DNA from: Chroococcidiopsis thermalis PCC 7203
GTDB taxonomy: Bacteria > Cyanobacteriota > Cyanobacteriia > Cyanobacteriales > Chroococcidiopsidaceae
DNA: 64,000 nucleotides
NCBI RefSeq assembly: GCF_000317125.1
Contig: NC_019695.1
Span: forward strand, 5,196,336-5,260,335
Direction: 5' to 3'
The notes beneath the pieces were generated by a model. It had not been told where the DNA came from, ran no database searches, and saw only the letters and a list, made by a program, of their open reading frames with translations. The position numbers were made by a program, and so were the translations under genes. Below are positions 8,745 to 17,222 of the stretch, piece after piece. Within the stretch, counting starts at the first letter, position 1. Each line of letters starts with the position of its first letter.

Positions 8745-9875
8745 ATGCAAGCTCGCCTAATTGCTTTTTACCTTCCTCAGTATCACCCTATCCCAGAAAA
8801 TGATGAATGGTGGGGTAAGGGATTTACTGAGTGGACTAACGTCACTAAAGCTAAACCTTTATTCTCAGAGCATTATCAGCCTCATTTGCCTGCCGATTTG
8901 GGCTTTTATGATTTGCGTCTATCTGAGACTCGTCAGGCTCAAGCAGACTTAGCTAAAGAGTATGGAATTTATGGCTTTTGTTATTATCACTACTGGTTCA
9001 ATGGCAAGCGTTTATTAGAACGCCCTTTCAATGATGTTCTAAATTCTGGAAAACCAGATTTTCCTTTTTGCCTTTGTTGGGCGAACGAAAATTGGACGAG
9101 AAGATGGGATGGTAAAGAGCAGAATTTGCTATTCAAGCAAGTTTACAGCGAGGAAGACGATAGGCTACACATGCAGTGGCTTGCTAAGGCATTCTCAGAT
9201 CCTCGATATATCAAAGTTGATGGTAAGCCTTTATTTTTAGTGTATCGAGCTACTAAATTACCAAATCCGAAGCAAACCGTAAAAGTTTGGCGTGAGGAGG
9301 CAAAAAGACTTGGTGTTGGAGAAATTTTCCTCTGTAGAGTCGAAAGTTTTGCTAGCGAACAAGAAAATCCAGGATTGATTGGCTTTGATGCATCTGTGGA
9401 GTTTCAACCAGACTGGACTCAACTAGGTTTACCTCTGCAAAAAGGTAGGTTTTGGCATCTAGCTAGAAAGTTAGGACTAGCCCATCAAGCTTATGGAACT
9501 CACAACATATATGATTACTCTACTGTTGTTCAACATATGCTTGCGAAGCCAAATCCAAGCTATCAGCGATTTTCCTGCGTTACACCATCATGGGACAATA
9601 CTGCACGCCGTCAAGCTGGTGCAATAATTTTTCAAAATTCTACACCTCAAGTTTACGAGTCTTGGTTAAGAACGATTGTTGACAAAACTTTAGTCAATAA
9701 CTACTCTACCGAGAAAATTGTTTTTATCAATGCTTGGAATGAGTGGGCTGAGGGTAATCATCTTGAACCTTGTCAAAAATGGGGACATGCTTATTTAGAA
9801 GCTACTCGAATGGCACTGAGAGATAGGAAAACTGACTTTACAACCTCCTTATTAAGAGAAACATGCCTAAAGTAA
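8745..9875 (+). CDS. WbsX-like / glycoside hydrolase family 99-like protein
   Basis: The protein has 376 residues and the WbsX (GT_WbsX, GH99-like) signature from its first residues: ARLIAFYLPQYHPIPENDEWWGKGFTEWTNV, later YGIYGFCYYHYWFNGKRLLERP, CWANENWTRRWDG, and near the end VFINAWNEWAEGNHLEP. Such proteins occur in O-antigen and exopolysaccharide loci beside glycosyltransferases. The fold resembles endo-acting hydrolases, but the biochemical role is largely unproven. It overlaps the next GT2 gene by 13 bases, so the two are co-translated. Confidence 0.9.
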   Translation: MQARLIAFYLPQYHPIPENDEWWGKGFTEWTNVTKAKPLFSEHYQPHLPADLGFYDLRLSETRQAQADLAKEYGIYGFCYYHYWFNGKRLLERPFNDVLNSGKPDFPFCLCWANENWTRRWDGKEQNLLFKQVYSEEDDRLHMQWLAKAFSDPRYIKVDGKPLFLVYRATKLPNPKQTVKVWREEAKRLGVGEIFLCRVESFASEQENPGLIGFDASVEFQPDWTQLGLPLQKGRFWHLARKLGLAHQAYGTHNIYDYSTVVQHMLAKPNPSYQRFSCVTPSWDNTARRQAGAIIFQNSTPQVYESWLRTIVDKTLVNNYSTEKIVFINAWNEWAEGNHLEPCQKWGHAYLEATRMALRDRKTDFTTSLLRETCLK

Positions 9876-10807
9876 GCGTTATTATTCCAAATTATAATCA
9901 TGCTCAGTTTCTCGAACAACGCATCCAAAGTGTCTTAGATCAAACTTATCAAGATTTTGAAATTATTTATTTAGATGATGCTTCTACAGATAATAGTAAT
10001 GAGGTATTTGCAAAATTTGCTAACAACTCTAGGATTCGAGCAATTTACAATCAAACGAATAGTGGCTCTCCATTTAAACAATGGAATAAAGGAATTCGTT
10101 TAGCACAGGGAGAGTATATTTGGATTGCCGAGTCAGACGATTACGCAGATAAACGACTGCTTGCAGAGCTGGTTGACAAGCTAGATAATAATCCTACAGT
10201 TGGGTTAGCCTATTGCTTGTCATGGTTTATTGATGAGCGCGATCGCTCTATATTTAATAGTAAGGATTTACTCTATTTCCCCGACAAGGAACGATGGGAG
10301 AAAGATTTTGTAAATAATGGAATAGATGAATGTAGTAAATACCTAATTTTTGAAAACATAATTCATAACGCTAGTGCAGTTTTGATCAGGCGTAGTATAT
10401 ACGAAAAAGTAGGATACGCAGACGAATCTTTGCGGCTCTGTGGAGATTGGTTGCTGTGGGTAAAAATGCTTCTAGTTTCTGATATCGCTTTCATAGCAGA
10501 AACGCTTAACTATTACCGCGCCCATTCAGAAACAGTAAGATATGAAGCTAGTAGAAATGGGGTCTTTGCAGAGGAAAGCTATCAGATTGTACGTTATATT
10601 TTAGCTAATATAGACTGCCCGAAAGAGGTTGTCGAGCAAGTCTGCGAAACGAGAATTCATCGATGGTTGAAAATCATGTTTTCCAAGAATGAGAAAACAT
10701 CTTGGGAACGCCAATACAAGATCTATAAAGTTGCTAGCACGGTAGACTCAAAGCTTAATTTTAGGCTTACTAAAAAAATTATTAAAAAGCTTTTAGTAAA
10801 CGTTTAG
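9863..10807 (+). CDS. Glycosyltransferase family 2
   Basis: An inverting GT-A glycosyltransferase of 314 residues. It opens with KVSVIIPNYNHAQFLEQRIQSVLDQTY, then FEIIYLDDASTDNS with the nucleotide-binding aspartates, and YIWIAESDDYAD, which holds the metal-binding DxD-like group (SDD). A later LCGDWLLWVKML fits the catalytic-base region of spore-coat SpsA-like GT2 enzymes. No membrane helix, so cytosolic. It overlaps the WbsX gene, and both probably extend or process the same repeat unit. Donor sugar unknown. Confidence 0.9.
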   Translation: MPKVSVIIPNYNHAQFLEQRIQSVLDQTYQDFEIIYLDDASTDNSNEVFAKFANNSRIRAIYNQTNSGSPFKQWNKGIRLAQGEYIWIAESDDYADKRLLAELVDKLDNNPTVGLAYCLSWFIDERDRSIFNSKDLLYFPDKERWEKDFVNNGIDECSKYLIFENIIHNASAVLIRRSIYEKVGYADESLRLCGDWLLWVKMLLVSDIAFIAETLNYYRAHSETVRYEASRNGVFAEESYQIVRYILANIDCPKEVVEQVCETRIHRWLKIMFSKNEKTSWERQYKIYKVASTVDSKLNFRLTKKIIKKLLVNV

Positions 10808-10937
10808 TCTTGAAGCATTCAGTATAGTTCTTGCTTTTTCCCGCTTGTAGCCTAAACCTTTTATCCTAACGTCAGTTTGTTAGTACTGAATGAAAGAAGA
10901 ATAACTTACCGACCTAAAAAAAGAAAGGATAATCTTT

Positions 10938-11897
10938 ATGAAACTTGCAAGCTCAATCCGGTATGGTGGTCAATTAGTGGCAGCAGAAGAATGTAGTTAT
11001 GATGATTTTTTATTATTAGGTCTTCATTGCCCAGAATGTCAGGAACCTGTTATCCTCCGAAATACTTATCAACGACAACTCCAGAATGGAAAAATCGTTA
11101 ACATAAGTGCTGCATTTGTTCATAGAAAAGCGATCGATCCAGCCACAGCTCAATTATGCCATTTGCGCGTCAGTCGTTACGATAAAACAGAGATCGAGCA
11201 TCGTGCTTCGATCGCCAGGGGTCAACGAGAAAAGCTCTTAAATATGTGGTTTTGGGAGGTCTTTGGTGCTTATAGTCCTTCGTTTAATATGTATAAAAAT
11301 CTTTTACAAAAAGAGGGTTTTCCCAAACATTGGTCGCCAAGGCTAAAACTCTTTAAGCGATACGTTAAGGAAAATAAACAACAGATTCTCAAAACTGCTA
11401 AACTGCTTGTGGAGAGATCTCCAAGCGTTCTTGACAGAGCCACTTTACTAAATCCTTCTCCTGATGCAAAAGAGCAAAAAAATCATTTTTTAAAAGTTGC
11501 TAGGCGTGTTAGTAAACTTAATATCGAACTACACTTAGCTATTTGTTCAGAAGTTTTAGATTTTTTATCACAACCTCGCTCTAACGACCTACTCCTCAAG
11601 GTTGCAATGTTGTGCGTATTAGCAACGCACGCGAGTGAAGATAGCACCTCGCTAGCAATAGAAGAAGTACTACCGATATCATGGTTTGTATCATGGTTAG
11701 TTTTCACCCCATGGGCAGATGAATTTGCTAAATTATCTGAAAAATCTCGTCCAGAAGAACATACTACACAACAGCTCAAACAGGCAGAAAAGGCTCTGAG
11801 GCGTATGGTTAGACAGTGCAGAGCTAGAAAACAACCTTATGATGAGGCTCAGCTCAGGGAGCAGTTACTTTCTACTGCTTCAGTTGCTAGAAATTAA
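10938..11897 (+). CDS. Hypothetical protein with CoiA-like N-terminal zinc-finger
   Basis: The protein has 319 residues. Near residue 30 there is LHCPECQEPVILRNTYQRQ, and near 60 SAAFVHRK; a CPxC pair followed by a PxFxH-like group recalls the N-terminal finger of competence protein CoiA and related nuclease-associated proteins. Next comes EIEHRASIARGQREKLLNMWFWEVF and a mostly helical C-terminal part rich in Arg and Lys (EKALRRMVRQCRARKQ), suggestive of nucleic-acid contact. No nuclease catalytic motif could be named. It is flanked by sugar genes but has no obvious polysaccharide role; the start has AAAGGA nearby upstream. Function not known. Confidence 0.7.
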   Translation: MKLASSIRYGGQLVAAEECSYDDFLLLGLHCPECQEPVILRNTYQRQLQNGKIVNISAAFVHRKAIDPATAQLCHLRVSRYDKTEIEHRASIARGQREKLLNMWFWEVFGAYSPSFNMYKNLLQKEGFPKHWSPRLKLFKRYVKENKQQILKTAKLLVERSPSVLDRATLLNPSPDAKEQKNHFLKVARRVSKLNIELHLAICSEVLDFLSQPRSNDLLLKVAMLCVLATHASEDSTSLAIEEVLPISWFVSWLVFTPWADEFAKLSEKSRPEEHTTQQLKQAEKALRRMVRQCRARKQPYDEAQLREQLLSTASVARN

Positions 11898-11952
11898 CTC
11901 GACTAACGTAATAACTTACAGATTTAGATTAAAGATATAAAAGGTACTGAGG

Positions 11953-13032
11953 ATGCAAAAACAAAAGCGCGCGTTAATTACTGGCATCACAGGACAAGAT
12001 GGCTCTTACCTCAGTGAGTTTTTGCTAGAGCAGGGCTATGAAGTGCATGGTATTATTCGTAGAACCTCTACATTTAATACTGACCGAATCGATCACATCT
12101 ACGAAGATCCGCACCAGAAGGGAGCGCAGTTATTTTTGCACTATGGAGACTTAACTGATGGCACTACATTACGTCGCATTTTAGAAGAAGTTCAACCAAT
12201 AGAAATTTATAATTTAGGCTCTCAATCCCACGTGCGGGTGAGTTTTGACTCGCCAGAATATACTGTAGATTCGGTGGGAATGGGAACGCTACGCTTGTTG
12301 GAAGCGATTCGCGACTACCAGCATAGAACTGGAATTCAGGTACGGTTCTACCAGGCAGGATCTTCAGAAATGTTTGGTTTTGTGCAGGAAGTACCGCAAA
12401 AGGAAACCACACCATTTTATCCACGTAGCCCCTATGCCTGTGCTAAAGTTTACGCCCACTGGCAAACAATCAACTATCGCGAATCATATGGGCTATTTGC
12501 TTGTAACGGCATATTGTTTAACCATGAAAGCCCGCGACGAGGAGAAACTTTCGTCACTCGCAAGATTACACGCGCGATCGCTCGGATTGTCGCTGGTAAG
12601 CAAAAAGTTCTCTACTTGGGCAATCTAGATGCTAAAAGAGATTGGGGCTATGCCAAGGATTACGTCAGAGCCATGTGGATGATGTTACAGCATCCACATG
12701 CAGATGATTACGTCATTGCAACCGGTGAAACCCACTCGGTGAAGGAGTTCCTCGATCTCGCTTTTAGTTATGTCAATCTGGATTGGCAGCGTTATGTGGA
12801 ATTTGACGATCGCTACCTCAGACCAGCGGAAGTAGACTTGTTGATTGGAGATTCTACCAAGGCACAACAACAACTGGGCTGGAAACCTTTAATAACATTT
12901 GAGCAATTAGTAGCCTTAATGGTAGAAGCCGACTTAAGAGCTATAGGTCAAACTTCACCTAACTGTAGTGGTACGTATGCGATCGAGGATATTGCCACGA
13001 TTCGGCATGAAATGATTTCTTCCCATAACTAA
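11953..13032 (+). CDS. gmd: GDP-mannose 4,6-dehydratase
   Basis: Converts GDP-D-mannose to GDP-4-keto-6-deoxymannose, the branch point to GDP-fucose, GDP-rhamnose and related donors. Length 359 is normal. The Rossmann motif [21 protein letters not shown] starts near residue 10; [17 protein letters not shown] follows; SSEMFG holds the catalytic Ser region; YACAK gives Tyr161 and Lys165 as the YxxxK pair; and [17 protein letters not shown] is a family hallmark. The next gene is an SDR that may use the product. Confidence 0.96.
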   Translation: MQKQKRALITGITGQDGSYLSEFLLEQGYEVHGIIRRTSTFNTDRIDHIYEDPHQKGAQLFLHYGDLTDGTTLRRILEEVQPIEIYNLGSQSHVRVSFDSPEYTVDSVGMGTLRLLEAIRDYQHRTGIQVRFYQAGSSEMFGFVQEVPQKETTPFYPRSPYACAKVYAHWQTINYRESYGLFACNGILFNHESPRRGETFVTRKITRAIARIVAGKQKVLYLGNLDAKRDWGYAKDYVRAMWMMLQHPHADDYVIATGETHSVKEFLDLAFSYVNLDWQRYVEFDDRYLRPAEVDLLIGDSTKAQQQLGWKPLITFEQLVALMVEADLRAIGQTSPNCSGTYAIEDIATIRHEMISSHN

Positions 13033-13097
13033 AGTAGTCAGAAAATGACCTGTCGAAGTCATTATTTTTTTTATCTAATTGAGGTTGTTATCAACCA

Positions 13098-14033
13098 ATG
13101 GTTACTCAATCGAGATCGGTTTTAGTAACAGGCGCTGCCGGCTTCATTGGTCGATACGTCTCCCGTTACTTTTTAAGGCAAGGTTGGACTGTTATCGGTA
13201 TCGATACTTCTTCTGTTAAACATGCTTCCCTACTCAACTTATCAGCCTATTACCAAATTCATCTGCCAGATATGGCATTAGGCGATTTGTTACAAAAACA
13301 CTCGCCTCAAGTTTGCATTCATTGTGCTGGTAGCGCCTCCGTTAATTTATCTGTTACAGATCCAGCTAAAGACTTCTACGCTAATACAGGAGTGACATTT
13401 GAGCTACTTAATACTTTGCGTCTTAATGCTCCAGATTGTCGGTTTATCTTTTTATCGAGTGCAGCAGTTTATGGAAATCCGCAGTCACTACCTGTGAGTG
13501 AATCTCATTCTCCTCTGCCAGTTTCACCATATGGATTTCATAAATGGCAGTGCGAACAATTGTGTTTAGAGTTTACCAATGTTTATGGTTTACCAACTGC
13601 TAGCGCTAGAATTTTTTCAGCTTACGGTCCTGGTTTACGACGACAGGTAGTCTGGGATATTTTTCAAAAAATCATTACGCAAAGGTCGCCAACGTTACAA
13701 GGAACGGGTCGAGAAAGCCGTGATTTTATTCATGCTATTGATATCGCTGCGGCTTTATTTGTTATTGCCACTACTGGCTCTATGCAGGGTGAAGTTTATA
13801 ATATTGGTAGCGGTCGTGAGGTGACTATTGCAGAGTTAGTAAGTCTAGTTCTAGATACACTGTGCTACGACTGTAATCCGGAGTTTGACGGAGTTGTACC
13901 CACAGGTGTACCGCTTTATTGGAAAGCAGATACAACAAAATTAAGTACTTTAGGATTCGATCCAACTGTGAGTTTGGAACAGGGCATTAGCTCTTTTGCA
14001 AGCTGGTGTCGTGCGGAGTTAGTAGGGGTATGA
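13098..14033 (+). CDS. NAD-dependent epimerase/dehydratase, possible GDP-4-keto-6-deoxymannose reductase
   Basis: An extended SDR of 311 residues: glycine motif VTGAAGFIGRYVSRYF near residue 9, FLSSAAVYG with the catalytic Ser near 120, and YGFHK giving Tyr145 and Lys149. ARIFSAYGPG and SRDFIHAIDIAAAL are typical substrate-side segments of nucleotide-sugar epimerases. It lies 65 bases after gmd on the same strand, so a 4-reductase giving GDP-D-rhamnose or GDP-6-deoxytalose is plausible, but an epimerase for another sugar is equally compatible with the motifs. Confidence 0.85.
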   Translation: MVTQSRSVLVTGAAGFIGRYVSRYFLRQGWTVIGIDTSSVKHASLLNLSAYYQIHLPDMALGDLLQKHSPQVCIHCAGSASVNLSVTDPAKDFYANTGVTFELLNTLRLNAPDCRFIFLSSAAVYGNPQSLPVSESHSPLPVSPYGFHKWQCEQLCLEFTNVYGLPTASARIFSAYGPGLRRQVVWDIFQKIITQRSPTLQGTGRESRDFIHAIDIAAALFVIATTGSMQGEVYNIGSGREVTIAELVSLVLDTLCYDCNPEFDGVVPTGVPLYWKADTTKLSTLGFDPTVSLEQGISSFASWCRAELVGV

Positions 14034-14786
14034 CTTATATGTATACTATGATGCATAATAAGTGGCATAAAAAATTAATCTATCTATAGTAGTTCTAAAT
14101 GATTTGTAAAGTAGGCTTCTAGCCTGCGGCAGGCTAGAAGCCTGCTCCACGTTCATGAATCAAATAGGATTGCTATAGAAGATATATGTCTCTAACCCGA
14201 GGCGGACATAAATATATTATTTGTTTGAGATAACAAAACAATTAGATAGATTGATGTACAAATCAATTAATACTAACGATGAAGTTTCGAGGCTCGACCT
14301 GCTAATACACTAATCCAGTCAAGCTCGATTAACAATACATTTATTTTTACAAATTAACTTTTTTATTTTGCTATTGTTTGCTATTATTTAAAGTAAGTTA
14401 AAAAGGATAGTAACATTCAGGTAAGTCATAGTTGTTTGAGTCATGCATATCTGACTAGCTGACTTCTGTTGCAGTATGAGGTTTTCAAGAAAATATTCCG
14501 AATACATTTTAGCTACCTTAGATAAGATAAGTTAGTCTTTAACAGAAATAATGAAGTTGCCCGATCGCGATTTTTAGTATTTTTAGCTTCCGAAATACGC
14601 TATTGCGATCGCCAATTCTTGCAACTATCATTTTAATGTCAGCAAACCAATCTTATCGGCGCAGTGAGACAAAATCTTCTTTTTCGCACTGCTTTCAACT
14701 TAACGATAATTCGTTCTCTCTGCACCTCACTCCAACCACGTACTTGAAAGCATCTGTTAAAACATTTAACACTGAAGGAATTAGTG
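14034..14786. other. Intergenic gap carrying repeat copy 2 and leader of the BY-kinase gene
   Basis: About 750 bases, AT-rich. It holds the second copy of the 95-bp palindromic element (14084-14178) and presumably the promoter of the downstream exopolysaccharide genes. No gene was seen in the remainder. Confidence 0.5.
14084..14178. repeat. 95-bp palindromic MITE-like element, copy 2
   Basis: The most symmetrical copy. It begins CTATAG and ends CTATAG, and the inner arms GCTTCTAGCCTGC and GCAGGCTAGAAGC are perfectly complementary around a single G. Sequence is nearly identical to copies at 6637 and 59211. Confidence 0.88.
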
Positions 14787-17102
14787 ATGGCTGATACTAG
14801 TCTAGATAACGAGCGACTGTCCGTAGAGCATAGAGTAGAGAATAGAGCCAATGCAACCGATCTTCGGCAACTATTTACAGTTTTACTGCGTCGCCGCCTT
14901 TTGATCTTAAGTCTTTTCTGCATTCCTCTGTCCGCCTCAAGCTTTCTGGCACTGATGGCAAAGCCGACATATCAGAGTTCTATGCAGTTGCTAGTCAGCT
15001 CTAATCTTTACCAGGGACAAAACAGTAATGCACAAGGAGGAGTAGAGGAGAGTGATTTTACTGACTCAAATCTTAAAGTTGACTACACGGCGCAACTTAG
15101 CGTGATGACAAGTCCAAAGCTCGTAGAGAGGGCTGTGGAACTACTTCGTCCTGAGTACCCTAATATTACAGTAGAAGAGATCAACGGCAAACCAGCGAAA
15201 GTTAAACAATCACCGCTAAAAGTAACTCAAGTAGAAAGCGGAACAAAAACTTTGCAAACACTCAGTCAAGTTTTTGAAGTAACTTTTGTAGCAGGAGACC
15301 CTATTAAGAGTCAAAAAGTTCTTCAAGCACTACAAAATGTCTATCAAATTTATAATTTAGAACAGCAAAAATTACGCCTAACCAATGGACTTGCTTTTGT
15401 TAACGAGCAATTGCCCAAAATCCGAAAAGATGTGTCACAGGCTGAGGCGAACCTAGAAAATTTTCGCAAGCAAAATAAACTACTCGACCCAGAAGTACAG
15501 GCAAAAAATTTGTTGGATGCACTGGCGGCTGTCGAGAGCGAGCGACGAACAATTCGCGCCCAGTTTCAGGATCAACAAGCTCGCTACAATAAGCTACAGC
15601 AGCAAATAAGTCGATCGCCACAACAAGCACTCATTGCCTCTCGTCTCAGCCAATCTCCTCGTTATCAGTCATTACTGGATGAAATTCAAGCACTAGATGT
15701 CACTTTAGAAAAGCTGCGGGTGCAATACAGAGACGATTACCCCAAAGTTCAAGATTTACTCAAGCAGCGTCAAAACCTAATTGGTCTATTACGTACGGAA
15801 GCAGGGCGCTCTGCGGATCGATTACCTGCCCAACTAAGTACCACAGAAAAATCTCTGCCCAAACAACTACAGCTTGGCGATTCTGACCGGAAGCTAGTTG
15901 ATGCCTTGGTTGATGCACAGGTAGTTTGGTTTGGTTTGAGTGCCCGCGACCAAAGCCTTGCTAAATCGGAACAGCAACTGCGCTCTACTCTGCTTAAATA
16001 CCCACAACTATTAGCAGAGTACAACCGTCTCATGCCAGAAATTGCGATCAATCGAAAAACCCTGGAGCAACTTCTCCAGACGCAACAAAATTTGGGGATT
16101 AAAATTGCGCAGGGCGGATTTAACTGGCAAATCATCCGAGATCCCGAACCTGGCGTATACATGGGAACTGGCAGAATAATGCTTTTGGTATCAGGGGCAG
16201 TATTTGGTTTAGTTTTGGGTATTGGAGCTGCCTTTCTTCTTGAAGCACTCGATGATACAATTCACTCTTGCGACGAACTACAGAAACTGAGTTCCCTACC
16301 TGTATTAGGTATTACACCAAAATTACCAAACTTTGAGCTTAAGAAGCCGTCGATCGCTCTACCTTTCTTCAAACAGCAAAGTTTAACCTCTCAACGAATA
16401 CAAGCATTAAACTGGTTTCCTTTCCGCGAGTCGATGGATCTGATATATCAAAACATTCAAATCTTAGGCTCGCCCCTATCCTTCAAGTCTTTGTTACTAA
16501 CTTCAGCACTGACTGGTGAGGGTAAGTCAACACTGGCTGCGGGTATGGCACTGAGTGTAGCCCGTTTACAACGGCGAGTTCTCCTAATTGATGCGGATCT
16601 ACGACGCTCCAATATTCACAAACTACTGAATCTATCTAACGATCGAGGGTTATCTACACTATTGACTGAAGAAGCAGATGTACGGGAGCGGGATTGCATT
16701 CAATCTGTGCAACCTTCACTGGATGTTTTGACGGCAGGACCAACACCAACAGATATAGTTAAGCTATTAAGCTCTCATCGCATGAAGCATCTAATCGAGT
16801 CTTTTGAACAATCTTACGATTTGGTACTCGTAGATGCTCCTCCTATATTGGGATTGGCGGATGCCAGCATTGTTGCATCACTCTGTAGTGGTACTGTGGT
16901 AGTCGAACGCCTCAATCGCGTGACTCGATTTGACCTCAATCAATCTTTAGAAGCCTTAAGTAAGCTGAACGTTATTGGAGCCATAATTAATGAGTCTAAG
17001 GAGTGTAACAGTAGGTACACTGTATATGACGGGACTTCCCAGGACAATCTAGAGCGGGGTTTTACAACTAACCCTAATTTAGCAGGTAGAGGAATTTTCT
17101 AG
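14787..17102 (+). CDS. Polysaccharide copolymerase / BY-kinase (Wzc-like)
   Basis: An inner-membrane chain-length regulator and tyrosine autokinase for exopolysaccharide export. Residues about 25-60 hold the Wzz N-terminus and first helix (LLILSLFCIPLSASSFLAL). A long coiled-coil periplasmic part follows (about 180-430, with RKQNKLLDPEVQ), and a second helix lies near 452-475. The kinase has Walker A TGEGKST (Lys580), A' LLIDADLRRS and Walker B LVLVDAPPI (Asp683). The C-terminus has only two scattered Tyr (SRYTVYDG), not the usual tyrosine cluster. ATG at 14787 has AGGA seven bases upstream; a GTG at 14784 also fits. It leads a probable unit with the glycoside hydrolase and acylation genes. 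Confidence 0.93.
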   Translation: MADTSLDNERLSVEHRVENRANATDLRQLFTVLLRRRLLILSLFCIPLSASSFLALMAKPTYQSSMQLLVSSNLYQGQNSNAQGGVEESDFTDSNLKVDYTAQLSVMTSPKLVERAVELLRPEYPNITVEEINGKPAKVKQSPLKVTQVESGTKTLQTLSQVFEVTFVAGDPIKSQKVLQALQNVYQIYNLEQQKLRLTNGLAFVNEQLPKIRKDVSQAEANLENFRKQNKLLDPEVQAKNLLDALAAVESERRTIRAQFQDQQARYNKLQQQISRSPQQALIASRLSQSPRYQSLLDEIQALDVTLEKLRVQYRDDYPKVQDLLKQRQNLIGLLRTEAGRSADRLPAQLSTTEKSLPKQLQLGDSDRKLVDALVDAQVVWFGLSARDQSLAKSEQQLRSTLLKYPQLLAEYNRLMPEIAINRKTLEQLLQTQQNLGIKIAQGGFNWQIIRDPEPGVYMGTGRIMLLVSGAVFGLVLGIGAAFLLEALDDTIHSCDELQKLSSLPVLGITPKLPNFELKKPSIALPFFKQQSLTSQRIQALNWFPFRESMDLIYQNIQILGSPLSFKSLLLTSALTGEGKSTLAAGMALSVARLQRRVLLIDADLRRSNIHKLLNLSNDRGLSTLLTEEADVRERDCIQSVQPSLDVLTAGPTPTDIVKLLSSHRMKHLIESFEQSYDLVLVDAPPILGLADASIVASLCSGTVVVERLNRVTRFDLNQSLEALSKLNVIGAIINESKECNSRYTVYDGTSQDNLERGFTTNPNLAGRGIF

Positions 17103-17222
17103 AATTCAGTCGTGAGACAGTAAGAACACACAGGCTGCTAGATTCTCAGATGACTTGGAAGAATACATCGTATTCCAAGAGATTTTCCAACTTAGGTTCC
17201 ATCTAGTTTCACCTATAGACAG

